A stretch of 64,000 nt of DNA from Pelagihabitans sp947500445 (lineage in GTDB: Bacteria > Bacteroidota > Bacteroidia > Flavobacteriales > Flavobacteriaceae): NCBI RefSeq assembly GCF_050589625.1, contig NZ_JBNGOP010000022.1:25062-89061 (forward strand), written 5' to 3'. A model generated the notes under the pieces. That model was not told the origin of the DNA. It saw only the letters and a program-made list of their open reading frames with translations, and did no database searches. Positions 18,390 through 27,190 of this stretch are shown piece by piece; within the stretch, counting starts at the first letter, position 1, and each line of letters starts with the position of its first letter. The translations under genes were made by a program, and so were the position numbers.

Positions 18390-19976
18390 ATGAAAAAATT
18401 CTTATTCATCCCGCTAACGCTACTTTTTACCCTCGTAGCAAATGCGCAGGAAATCGGGTTGCAATTGTATAGTCTAAGGAACCAATTTAAGACCGATGTT
18501 CCGGGAACCCTAAAGATGGTCAGCGATTGGGGCATTACCAAAATTGAGGCAAAAGACACCTATGGAATGTCCGAAGCCGATTTTAAGGCCTTGTTGGCGC
18601 AAAACGAACTCGATATGGTCAGCATGGGCGCCGATTTTGACGCCTTGAAGGAGCATCCTGAAAAAGTAATGGAAAGAGCAAAACGTTTTGGAGTGAAATA
18701 TGTCATGTGCGCATGGGTGCCGCATGAAGAAAACAAGTGGGCCTTTGCCGAAACCAAGGAAGCCACCGAAGTGTTCAACAGGGCCGGGAAATTGATGCAG
18801 GAAAATGGGATTACTTTTGTATACCACCCGCACGGTTATGAATTCAGTGCTTGGGAAGACGGCACCTTGTTCGATTATATGGCGCAGCATGCGACCCACT
18901 TCACCTTTGAGCTTGATGTTTTTTGGGCACAGCACGGAGGTGCCGATCCATTGGCGCTCATGAAAAAATACCCTTCAAAATTTACCCTGATGCACTTAAA
19001 GGATATGGAAAAAGGAGTTGAGGGTAACCATTCCGGTCATGAAGATGTTGAGACCAATGTGGTTTTGGGACAAGGGCAGATCGATATCGCCGGAACGGTA
19101 GCAGAGGCCAAAAAATTGGGTATCGAATACCTCTTTATCGAAGACGAATCGTCTCGCGTGGTAGAACAGGTGCCGCAGAGTTTGGCGTATTTGAAAACGC
19201 TGAACGAAACCAAAATAGGGATACAGCTATACAGCTTGCGCAACGAATTCCCCAAGGACGTACCAGGTACCTTTGCCAAAATCAAGGAATGGGGTATCCA
19301 TTATCTGGAAGATGGTAATGACGGCACTTATGGGTATCCGATGGAGGAGTACAAGGCCATGATCGCCGAAAACGATTTGAAGATGGTCAGCGTAAGTGCG
19401 CCCTTTGAGGAGTTAAAGGATAGTCCCGAGACCGTATTGGCAAGGGCAAAGAATTATGGTTCCAAATACGTGGTCTGTTTTTGGATTCCACATAATGGTA
19501 CCGATTTTACCTTGGAGGATACCGAAAAGGCCATAAAAGTGTTCAATACCGCCGGAGCATTTTTGGCAAAGGAAGGAGTCCAGTTGATGTACCACCCCCA
19601 TGGCTATGAGTTTAGGCCGTATGAAGGGGCTACCCTAATGGACCACATGGTAAAACAGTCCGAACATTTCGACTTTGAAATGGATGTATATTGGTTTGCA
19701 CTTCCCGGTGAAGATCCCGTGGCGTGGCTCCAACGGTACCCGAACGAATTTAAGCTGATGCACCTTAAAGACTGCGAAAAGGGTGTCGGTGTCAGCCATA
19801 CCGGAGAGTCCGATGTTGAAAATAATGTGGTCTTAGGTTCCGGTCAAGTAAATATTTCAGGGGTCGTAGCGGAAGCTAAAAAATTGGGACTGGAGTATTT
19901 GTTCATAGAGGATGAATCGTCTCGCGTGGTCGATCAAGTCCCTAAAAGTGTGGAGTACTTAAAAAACTTGGAATAG
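18390..19976 (+). CDS. Tandem-duplicated sugar isomerase/epimerase-like TIM-barrel protein, secreted
   Basis: A signal peptide (residues 1-20, ending ANAQ) is followed by two complete copies of an AP-endonuclease-2/xylose-isomerase-like TIM barrel. Copy 1 begins IGLQLYSLRNQFKTDVPG near residue 22 and ends YLFIEDESSRVVEQVPQS. Copy 2 begins IGIQLYSLRNEFPKDVPG near residue 272 and ends YLFIEDESSRVVDQVPKS. Both keep the YHPHGYEF and FKLMHLKD / FTLMHLKD metal-site blocks. Single-domain relatives are about 280-300 residues, so this is an in-frame gene duplication-fusion. Next to a GMC dehydrogenase, a role as 3-keto-glycoside lyase/hydrolase or keto-sugar isomerase in the periplasm is plausible but inferred. 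Confidence 0.9.
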   Translation: MKKFLFIPLTLLFTLVANAQEIGLQLYSLRNQFKTDVPGTLKMVSDWGITKIEAKDTYGMSEADFKALLAQNELDMVSMGADFDALKEHPEKVMERAKRFGVKYVMCAWVPHEENKWAFAETKEATEVFNRAGKLMQENGITFVYHPHGYEFSAWEDGTLFDYMAQHATHFTFELDVFWAQHGGADPLALMKKYPSKFTLMHLKDMEKGVEGNHSGHEDVETNVVLGQGQIDIAGTVAEAKKLGIEYLFIEDESSRVVEQVPQSLAYLKTLNETKIGIQLYSLRNEFPKDVPGTFAKIKEWGIHYLEDGNDGTYGYPMEEYKAMIAENDLKMVSVSAPFEELKDSPETVLARAKNYGSKYVVCFWIPHNGTDFTLEDTEKAIKVFNTAGAFLAKEGVQLMYHPHGYEFRPYEGATLMDHMVKQSEHFDFEMDVYWFALPGEDPVAWLQRYPNEFKLMHLKDCEKGVGVSHTGESDVENNVVLGSGQVNISGVVAEAKKLGLEYLFIEDESSRVVDQVPKSVEYLKNLE

Positions 19977-20062
19977 CGGTCCGTAACCTGCCATAATTTT
20001 AAAAGTGTTGTCTTCGAAAAGAGGCAACGCTTCTAATTTTTTATAGTAGCGACCCGTTAATA

Positions 20063-20088
20063 ATACCATTATAACGTTAAAATGGTAT
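20063..20088. repeat. Minimal ATACCATTATAAC palindrome
   Basis: 26-base inverted repeat (12 of 13 bases pair) that matches the outer arms of the long element at 28804-28965 but has no interior. Confidence 0.55.
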
Positions 20089-20103
20089 ACTAAAAAGTTG
20101 GTA

Positions 20104-21729
20104 ATGAGGAATATAGTTTTAGCATTGGTAGGGATTACTTTCTTTATGGGCTGTTCCGAAGAGAACAAAGAAACGTCCCCTATCGAAAAAACGGTTTTGC
20201 CCAACATTGTTTGGTTGGTGGCCGAGGACCAGTCTCCGGAATGGTTTCCCATGTATGGCGATACGACCATTGCGCTGCCAAATTTGCAAATGCTGGCCAA
20301 TGATGGGGTTACCTACGAAAATGCCTATTCCCCTGCACCGGTATGCGCCCCGGCCCGGAGCGCCATTATAACGGGAATGTACCCGACTACTTTAGGTACC
20401 CATAACATGCGCGCCCATGCCTCATGGCGAGGGGTAAACAACGAACCGACCATAGGTATTCCAAGCTATTCCCCGGTAGTACCTGAAGGTGCCAGAATGT
20501 TTACCGAATATTTGCGCGCAAAAGGCTATTACTGTGCAAATGGACCCAAAGAAGACTACAACTTTGAAAAAACCGATGCCGCTTGGGACGAAAGCAGTGA
20601 CCAACGACATTGGAGAAAACGAAAGGACGGCCAACCCTTTTTTACGGTCTTCAATTTTAAGGTGTGCCATGAATCCCAGATATGGAAAAGAGGTAAGGAC
20701 AGCTTGTTCGTAAACCCAAAAGATGTTCCCGTTCCTCCATATTTTCCCGACAATGATACCATTCGTCACGACCTGGCCGTTAATTACAGTAACCTAAAGC
20801 GGTTGGACGACCAAATCGGTGAGGTATTGGCGCAATTAAAGGAGGACGGATTATACGAAAATAGCATCATTTTCTTTTATGGTGATCATGGGGGACCTTT
20901 CCCAAGACATAAAAGGGCATTGTACGAAACCGGAACGAAGGTGCCGATGGTCATAAAATTTGCTGCCAACATGGACGCCGGTAGCAGGGACGATCGCTTT
21001 CTTAGCTTTATAGACCTGGCACCGACAGTGCTTTCCCTAGCGGGTATCGAGCCGCCAAAAGTAATGCAGGGAAAGGCGCAGTTCGGAACTTTCGAAGCAG
21101 TAAAAAAACCACGGTATACCTTTCATGCCTCCGACCGTTTTGATGCCGTTTATGATCGGTTGCGGGCGGTAAGGGGAGCACGTTATAAGTACATTAAAAG
21201 TTTTAATGCCGATTTGCCCCATGCGCTTCCGGTGACCTACAGGGAGCAAATGCCCACCATGCGTAATTTGAGGGCATTGCACGCAAGTGGCGATCTGAAT
21301 GACGAACAGGCCGCTTGGCTGAACAGTCCAAAGCCGGAAGAGGAGTTGTACGATCTGAAAAAGGACCCGTACGAACTACACAATTTGGCAGCGGTACCAG
21401 CGCTGGCGGACACCTTACTGTTCTATCGAAAACTATTGTCCGATTGGATGACAAAAACTAACGATTTGGGCGGTTTTCCGGAAAAAGAACTCCTTGCCAA
21501 ATGGCTCCCTAAGGGAGTGCAGCCTGCATTGCCACCCTTGGAAATGGAAGAGAAAGGGGATAGCATTGTACTCCTTTCCAAAAAAAGCGATGCTACCATT
21601 GTTTGGAAACGACCCCAAGATTCCATTTGGTCGGTATACAGTACACCCTTGCCCAATAAGGTATCTTTTGAGGCAAAAGCGGAACGCATCGGATTTATCG
21701 ATAGTGACACCTTACGGTATCGGCAATAA
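20104..21729 (+). CDS. Sulfatase (S1 family, N-sulfoglucosamine sulfohydrolase-like), lipoprotein
   Basis: 541 residues from ATG 20104, preferred over a TTG two codons earlier. Signal ends in lipobox FMGC, Cys17. PNIVWLVAEDQ has E41-D42 where most S1 enzymes have Asp-Asp. The formylglycine motif is C81-A-P-A-R85, followed by SAIITGMYPTTLGTHNMR. Later blocks are YGDHGGPFPRHKR and the YDLKKDPYELHNL motif near the end. The NIVWLVAED start and CxxAR site resemble the heparan-N-sulfatase-like branch of S1; substrate not certain. It follows the GMC/TIM-barrel genes by 127 bases. A near-match to the BlaI operator found at 21885 overlaps the start region (20088-20103). Confidence 0.88.
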   Translation: MRNIVLALVGITFFMGCSEENKETSPIEKTVLPNIVWLVAEDQSPEWFPMYGDTTIALPNLQMLANDGVTYENAYSPAPVCAPARSAIITGMYPTTLGTHNMRAHASWRGVNNEPTIGIPSYSPVVPEGARMFTEYLRAKGYYCANGPKEDYNFEKTDAAWDESSDQRHWRKRKDGQPFFTVFNFKVCHESQIWKRGKDSLFVNPKDVPVPPYFPDNDTIRHDLAVNYSNLKRLDDQIGEVLAQLKEDGLYENSIIFFYGDHGGPFPRHKRALYETGTKVPMVIKFAANMDAGSRDDRFLSFIDLAPTVLSLAGIEPPKVMQGKAQFGTFEAVKKPRYTFHASDRFDAVYDRLRAVRGARYKYIKSFNADLPHALPVTYREQMPTMRNLRALHASGDLNDEQAAWLNSPKPEEELYDLKKDPYELHNLAAVPALADTLLFYRKLLSDWMTKTNDLGGFPEKELLAKWLPKGVQPALPPLEMEEKGDSIVLLSKKSDATIVWKRPQDSIWSVYSTPLPNKVSFEAKAERIGFIDSDTLRYRQ

Positions 21730-21884
21730 CCTTACCCTTTGCGTTAACGGAACAAAGAAAGTGATTTAGTGAAACAGTTGCTGCTGTCTTGACCATTTGC
21801 GGAACCAAATCCCAATTGCAAATTAAAATGGTATAATTAATGACGCCCATATATCAGAGCCGTTGGAGAAAAATAAAATAATTC

Positions 21885-21920
21885 TACTAAAAAGTTAGTA
21901 GTAGTACTAAAAAATTAGTA
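21885..21920. promoter_or_regulatory. Two BlaI-type operators
   Basis: Two almost identical 16-base palindromes, TACTAA-N4-TTAGTA, at 21885-21900 and 21905-21920, with centres 20 bases (two helical turns) apart, 26 bases ahead of the BlaI-family gene. This is the expected architecture for autoregulation by a dimeric BlaI/MecI repressor. Confidence 0.75.
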
Positions 21921-21945
21921 GTTTTATTCCAAAGCAATTGTTCGA

Positions 21946-22314
21946 ATGCAGAAATTGACGAAAAGGGAAGACCAGATCATGCAGGTTATATGGCAGTCCG
22001 AAGAGGGGATGTTCATACGGGATATTTTGGGGCATTTGCCCGATCCAAAACCCCATTACAATACCATAGCCACTATAGTAAAGATTCTGGTGAAGAAGGC
22101 ATTTTTAACTTCTGAAAAATTAGGGAATAGCGACCGTTATGGGGCTTTGGTCAGTTTGGAGCGTTATCGCAAAACCGATATTCTGGATATCAAGAAAAAG
22201 TACTTTAACAATTCCCTTCCAAAAATGATGGCGCACTTCGCTAAAGAGGAGCAACTTTCGGAAGCGGAGATTGCGGAATTGATAAGGATCATCAAATCAA
22301 AAAAAAGCGGGTAA
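21946..22314 (+). CDS. BlaI/MecI/CopY-family repressor
   Basis: 122-residue winged-helix repressor. The DNA-binding part starts MQKLTKREDQIMQVIW and includes PHYNTIATIVKILVKKAFL (recognition region). The acidic/lysine-rich C-terminal dimer helices follow (KEEQLSEAEIAELIRIIK). In this family the repressor is inactivated through a membrane M56 peptidase; exactly such a gene follows, its ATG overlapping the stop codon by one base (TAATG). Operators are visible immediately upstream. Likely regulates its own operon and perhaps other genes with the same operator. Confidence 0.92.
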   Translation: MQKLTKREDQIMQVIWQSEEGMFIRDILGHLPDPKPHYNTIATIVKILVKKAFLTSEKLGNSDRYGALVSLERYRKTDILDIKKKYFNNSLPKMMAHFAKEEQLSEAEIAELIRIIKSKKSG

Positions 22315-23993
22315 TGGTGTTGTATGTTATCAAAGCGGCTTTCGGCATGGCCATTATTTTGGGGTTCTACCGGCTTTTGTTAAAAGAAGAACGTTTTTTT
22401 AGCAGTAACAGGGCGTATCTTTTGGGAGGCCTACTCTTTACTTTCTGCTTGCCTTTTATGGTGTTACCGACATTGTTTTCCGATCAAGGCATACTGAGCG
22501 TTGCACTGTCGGAAGTAGGAGCGGCCGAGCCTTATGTAATTCAAGGTGATATTGGTGATGGGCCAAAATCGGAAGCTGTCGGTGCTGCCTTGGCAACCAT
22601 ACCAATACCCGAAGCAACCGCTACGGGTACTAAATTCCAAAGACCGCTATTTTGGATAGGGCTCGTTTATCTTTTTGGCATGGGACTGTTGTGCATTAAA
22701 TTTTGTTATCAATTGTGGTGCGTTTTCAAGAGTATCGGCGATGGCGCTGATAAGTTTCACGATGGACGGTACGTCATTATCAATAACGAAATGCCCAGTG
22801 GTCCCTGTTCTTTTTTCCATTACATTTTTATAGATGCCGAAAAATATGACGATGTAGCCTATGCATACATTTTGGCCCATGAAAAGGTACATGCCCGCGT
22901 CTACCATTCCTTCGACCTGTTAATGGCGGAGGTTGTTTGTATGCTGCTTTGGTTCAGCCCCTTTACATGGATGTTCCGAAAGGATATCGAAAAAAACATT
23001 GAATTTCAGACCGACCATTTCATGCTTCGCACCGAATTGGTAGATCCGGAAGACTACCAAATGAATTTGCTTAGGACCGCTACGGGTCAAAAATCCTTAT
23101 CCATCGTATCCAATTATAATAAATCATTAATCAAAAAACGAATCATCATGATGAACACAAAACAATCGAAACGCACAAACTATTTTAAGTATGCATTGAT
23201 CGCACCCATGCTATGCTTTACCATTTTATTTATGAACCGACCATCGATGTTATATGCCCAAGAAAGTACGGGGCCAAGCGAATATTATGATGGGGATACG
23301 GGGGAACAAACCCCGTTGATGCGTGCCGCTGCGGATGGGGAGTTGCAAACGGTACGCCGTTTAATTTCGGAAGGGGCAGATGCCAATCAAATGATACGGG
23401 GCGAAGGAACCGCACTATACTTGGCCTTACAGCATTCCCATGTCGGTATTGCCAATGTGCTTCTAGCGCATGGTGCGGACCCGAACCTTGGAAATCGGAT
23501 GGACGGTTTTCCGTTGTTGGTCGCCATTGCCAGTGGCGATGAGGATATGGTAAGGCGGATGATCGAAAAAGGAGCCGATGTGAACAAGTTGTTGCCGGGG
23601 GACGGGAGTGCACTGATCGTAGCATCAAAATTGGGATACCTGGGAATTGTAAAAATGCTGGTAAAGGAAGGTGCCGATCTCGATATGGGAGTCAAGGGAG
23701 ACGGAAACCCACTGATCATGGCGTCTAAAAATGGAAAGCTGCATGTGGTGAAATACCTTATAGGGGAAGGCGCCGATGTAAATGCAGCGGTCAAGGACGA
23801 CGAAACTCCACTCATTAACGCCAGTGAACAGGGACATCTTGCTGTCGTACGTTATTTGGTCGAACGGGGCGCCGATGTAAACCTATCTTCTACGGATAGC
23901 TCGGGCCGTTACCGTTCGCCATTAAAGATGGCCCGGTTGAAAGGACATACGGAAATCAGTACCTTTTTAAAAAGTAAGGGAGCCGAAGAATAA
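22314..23993 (+). CDS. M56 (BlaR1-type) membrane peptidase fused to ankyrin repeats
   Basis: 559 residues. Membrane helices are near residues 4-23, 35-55, 112-131 and 205-220. The zinc site is H189-E-K-V-H193, with an EFQTDHFML stretch downstream as in other BlaR1-like peptidases. A fourth helix is near 293-312. After YAQES the chain changes to about seven ankyrin-type repeats (residues 332-559; for example TPLMRAAADGELQTVRRLI and GNPLIMASKNGKLHVVKYLI). Ankyrin repeats replace the penicillin-sensor or TonB-like tails more usual behind M56 domains, and they should face the periplasm. Translationally coupled to the BlaI gene. What is sensed is unknown; the ankyrins may bind a protein partner. 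Confidence 0.9.
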   Translation: MVLYVIKAAFGMAIILGFYRLLLKEERFFSSNRAYLLGGLLFTFCLPFMVLPTLFSDQGILSVALSEVGAAEPYVIQGDIGDGPKSEAVGAALATIPIPEATATGTKFQRPLFWIGLVYLFGMGLLCIKFCYQLWCVFKSIGDGADKFHDGRYVIINNEMPSGPCSFFHYIFIDAEKYDDVAYAYILAHEKVHARVYHSFDLLMAEVVCMLLWFSPFTWMFRKDIEKNIEFQTDHFMLRTELVDPEDYQMNLLRTATGQKSLSIVSNYNKSLIKKRIIMMNTKQSKRTNYFKYALIAPMLCFTILFMNRPSMLYAQESTGPSEYYDGDTGEQTPLMRAAADGELQTVRRLISEGADANQMIRGEGTALYLALQHSHVGIANVLLAHGADPNLGNRMDGFPLLVAIASGDEDMVRRMIEKGADVNKLLPGDGSALIVASKLGYLGIVKMLVKEGADLDMGVKGDGNPLIMASKNGKLHVVKYLIGEGADVNAAVKDDETPLINASEQGHLAVVRYLVERGADVNLSSTDSSGRYRSPLKMARLKGHTEISTFLKSKGAEE

Positions 23994-24021
23994 TCCGTTT
24001 CAAATCGACTTGACCAGACCG

Positions 24022-24058
24022 AAAAAACGCTCTTTCGATATCGAAAAGAGCGTTTTTT
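24022..24058. terminator. Bidirectional terminator
   Basis: Long palindrome aaaaaacgctctttcgat / atcgaaaagagcgtttttt (one extra A) between the convergent M56 and GH26 genes; T-runs on both strands. Confidence 0.85.
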
Positions 24059-24147
24059 CATCGTATTAAGGCGTTTTTTAGAAAAGATACAGCGGGTATA
24101 TAAGTGCTATTGTACCGCATATGTTGTAACAGCGATCAATTTCATTG

Positions 24148-25194
24148 CTACCTTTTCAAATCGTTTAAAAAAAGCACTTCCTCAAGTCTGGAAAACCGTA
24201 TAAAATCGTCACAAGAGGTATGGCCGGGAAAAGGGGCGTAGTGGTGTCTTTCGCTATCGTTGCGCCAAACCAACGCATAGCATATTCCGCTATCTTTCAA
24301 TAGCGGGTGCAGTACCTTGGTAAACCAATTGGCGGTATTCACTTTTTCCAATCCGGTTTCCGTAAGCGCATAGGGTTTGTTTTTTGCTTTGGCCACGGTT
24401 TGTAGTGTCCTTAGATCTTTTTTTAAATGTCTTTTGAACAAGCCGGTGGTAAGGTGTTGGTATACATCTATCCCTAACATATCTACGTAAGCGTCCCCGG
24501 GGTAATAAGTCAGGTAGTCCTTTTTTCGGAACAGGAGGTTGGGCGAATAGCAATACAGCAGGTTATGTACTTTGAATTCCCGTACCAAAAGCCTGTGCGT
24601 TTCTCGCCAAAGACGTTGGTATTCCTGCGCGTTACAATGGCCCTTTCCCCACCAGAACCATCCGCCGTTCATTTCATGATAGGGCCGGAAGATTACAGGA
24701 ATACGTTTGCCCTTTTTATCTTTCAAACTCCTAAAAAAATGTGCCAGGTTTTTGGTCCACTCATAAAGTGTATCGTATCGATCGCCTTCGGGAAGTAAGC
24801 TCGGTACGGCTTTGGTAATGTCCCATGCATTGCCATTGGACACTGGGTTGTCCGGATGCCAGCTCAAGGTAACGACACCGCCTTTTTTGTAGGCCTTGCG
24901 AATGAGCTTGCGCATGATGTCGAAATTGACCGAATCGATGCTGTTCGGTAGGGCCTTTTCCAAATTTCCCAATTCAAAACCGAATACCGCTGGGTACTTA
25001 CCGCATACCAGGGCCACATCGCTTTTCATTTTTTTGCCGTTGTTTTTCCAAGTGATGCCATAAGAAAGGGCATCTTGGTGCCCGAAGGCATAGCCTTTTT
25101 TTGGAATTTCGGAAAGGCGTCGCAACAGTTCGGCCGTACGCCGAGTCATTTTTTTGCGTATTGTGGTGGTGGCGATTTTTTTAGCATCTGTCAT
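24148..25194 (-). CDS. GH26 beta-mannanase-like glycoside hydrolase, no signal peptide
   Basis: 348 residues forming a single GH26 TIM barrel. Catalytic acid/base is E174 in FRPYHEMNGGWFWWG, nucleophile E279 in ALTETGLEK; H113 in SWHPDNP is the usual neighbouring residue. Expected reaction: hydrolysis of beta-1,4-mannosyl links in mannan or glucomannan, or release of short mannosides. The N-terminus (MTDAKKIATTTIRKK) has no hydrophobic segment, unlike most secreted flavobacterial mannanases, so it may act inside the cell on imported oligomers. It is last in a minus-strand series GH1 - sulfatase - GH26. Confidence 0.9.
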   Translation of the reverse strand: MTDAKKIATTTIRKKMTRRTAELLRRLSEIPKKGYAFGHQDALSYGITWKNNGKKMKSDVALVCGKYPAVFGFELGNLEKALPNSIDSVNFDIMRKLIRKAYKKGGVVTLSWHPDNPVSNGNAWDITKAVPSLLPEGDRYDTLYEWTKNLAHFFRSLKDKKGKRIPVIFRPYHEMNGGWFWWGKGHCNAQEYQRLWRETHRLLVREFKVHNLLYCYSPNLLFRKKDYLTYYPGDAYVDMLGIDVYQHLTTGLFKRHLKKDLRTLQTVAKAKNKPYALTETGLEKVNTANWFTKVLHPLLKDSGICYALVWRNDSERHHYAPFPGHTSCDDFIRFSRLEEVLFLNDLKR

Positions 25195-25307
25195 ATCGCT
25201 GAAGGTACAAATGAAATTCGATCAATGAACTGAAAAGCGACCGAACCCCGTTATCGGTCGTTCGGGACAGGCCGGTAATCCTTCGGGTTTCTCCTGTTTG
25301 CTGTCAA

Positions 25308-27116
25308 TTAGTTCCTAAGAGGGAGCGCCATTTTTTTAAATTGTAACAAGCGCAGGTCGATCGCCTCCTTACCATCAAAGGCCAGTGCTTTTAGCGTTAA
25401 AAGATGCCTTCCTTTTCTCAGGGGGATCACGCCCATGTTATGCGGCTTGAATTCCTTTATATAGGACTCCTTTCTGGGAACACGATCATGTTCCATTCCG
25501 GTGATGGGAGCGTCAAAATTTTCCCTTAAACGGGTGACCAATTTGCTCTCGCCGTGGCTCAACATAAGCCCAACCCCGTTGTTGTCGGCCTTTGAGGTAT
25601 AGAGCAGTTCTACTTCAAAATTACCATCTTCCAATACTTCCACATCCCAGGTGATGGAATCGTTTTGGCTTTTCCAATTGGTGAAAAACGTATTGTTCGG
25701 GTATTGGTTGCTTCTTTTTATGTTTCCGTGTGGAATGCCGTCCCTCGCAGGCATTTGGGTGTATATGGCCCCAGGATGCCCCAAGGTAAAGGGCCGATCA
25801 TCGGTTTCCCGGGTAAGTGGGGCCGTTGCCATAAGCCAATCGGCTTTCGCCTGCTTTAGGGAATCCCTTAGTTTTTGGTTTTGTAGACCGATGTCAGTAG
25901 TTTGGCCGGGATCGTTTTTCATATCATAGAGACGGTCTTCATGGTCCAAACGATAGCCTTGGGTACGTACGCTGGTATGGCCGTTCCAATGGTTGTAGAT
26001 CAAGCGATCCTCCCAAGGGGTGTCCTTATCTCCTTTTAAGATCGGCGAAAGGTCTTTTCCATCGATTGATAAATTTGTCGGGCGCGTTACATCGGACAAA
26101 TTGAGCAAGGTCGGTAGAAGATCCACGGCACTAGCGATGTGTGCAACTTTTTTACCGGCCGGCAGCACATTTTTCCATTGTATGAACAAGGGACTTCGAA
26201 CGCCGCCGTCGTCGGTACTTCCTTTTTTGCCGCGCATTCCCCCGTTATAACGCCATCCGTTGGGTCCATTGTCCGATAGGTAAATGACGATGGTCTGCTC
26301 CTCGAGGTCGAGCTCCTTTAATTTGGCACTGACCCGCCCTACATTATCATCTATATTTTCTACCATGGCCAATGCCGCTTTGGTAAATGGGATGTCCTCG
26401 GTTTCCGTTCCATGGTATTTTTGTTCCAATTCCCGATCTTTAAAACGGTCCCAGTAACTGTCGGGGACCTGCATGGGGCTATGCGGGGTATTGTAGGGCA
26501 GATAGAGCAAAAAGGGACCATTTTTGTTTTCCTCCATAAATTCGAGTCCCCTTGTGGTCAGGTCGTCGGTCAGGTATCCCTTCCCACGGACCAATTTTCC
26601 GTTATATTCCAGCATAGGGTCAAAATAATTTCCCCAATGGCCGGAGGTAAACCCATAGTAGGTATCGAAGCCCTGGGAGTTGGGGTGATAGGGCGGTTGC
26701 ATGCCGTTGTGCCATTTACCAAAAGCACCGGTCGCATACCCCTGTTCCCTTAGCAATTCCGCTAAGGTGAGCTCTTCCGGATTCATTCGTTCCCCTCCCT
26801 CCGATACCCAATGTACGCCGGTTCTGGGGTAGTACTTTCCCGTGAGCAGTTCGGCGCGGGTAGGGGAGCATACGGGCTGTACAAAAAAATGGTCGAAAGA
26901 AACCCCGTTTTGGGCAAGCGCGTCGATGTTGGGTGTTTTTAAATTGGTATTGCCGTGTAAGCTCAGATCTCCCCAACCCTGGTCATCGGCCAAAATGATT
27001 ACGATGTTGGGCAGTCTTTCCAGAAAAGGTTCCGTGCCAGTTTTTCTGCTATCGGTCTTGCAGGCGCTGGCGGCCCACAATAGACATAAAATTGCAATGG
27101 AAACTCTGATATTCAT
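25308..27116 (-). CDS. Sulfatase (S1 family, arylsulfatase A-like), lipoprotein
   Basis: 602 residues from ATG 27116, chosen because it gives a normal signal ending in lipobox ASAC, Cys19; a longer frame would add an unlikely 16-residue polar leader. NIVIILADDQGWGDLSLHGN contains the Asp pair D44-D45. Formylglycine site C83-S-P-T-R87 is canonical, followed by AELLTGKYYPRTGV. GKWHNG, the YLSDNGPNG block and the HWNGHTSVRT region fit arylsulfatase-type S1 enzymes. About 150 residues follow the usual sulfatase end and form an extra beta-rich domain (ITWDVEVLEDGNFEVELLY). It lies between GH1 (74 bases upstream) and GH26 (113 bases downstream), pointing to a sulfated glycan. Confidence 0.9.
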   Translation of the reverse strand: MNIRVSIAILCLLWAASACKTDSRKTGTEPFLERLPNIVIILADDQGWGDLSLHGNTNLKTPNIDALAQNGVSFDHFFVQPVCSPTRAELLTGKYYPRTGVHWVSEGGERMNPEELTLAELLREQGYATGAFGKWHNGMQPPYHPNSQGFDTYYGFTSGHWGNYFDPMLEYNGKLVRGKGYLTDDLTTRGLEFMEENKNGPFLLYLPYNTPHSPMQVPDSYWDRFKDRELEQKYHGTETEDIPFTKAALAMVENIDDNVGRVSAKLKELDLEEQTIVIYLSDNGPNGWRYNGGMRGKKGSTDDGGVRSPLFIQWKNVLPAGKKVAHIASAVDLLPTLLNLSDVTRPTNLSIDGKDLSPILKGDKDTPWEDRLIYNHWNGHTSVRTQGYRLDHEDRLYDMKNDPGQTTDIGLQNQKLRDSLKQAKADWLMATAPLTRETDDRPFTLGHPGAIYTQMPARDGIPHGNIKRSNQYPNNTFFTNWKSQNDSITWDVEVLEDGNFEVELLYTSKADNNGVGLMLSHGESKLVTRLRENFDAPITGMEHDRVPRKESYIKEFKPHNMGVIPLRKGRHLLTLKALAFDGKEAIDLRLLQFKKMALPLRN

Positions 27117-27190
27117 TTGTTCTAGTGTTTTATGATGAGGTGATGGGTTAAAGTCGCACTGCAACCCCGACTACCTTTGTTCAGCAACAT

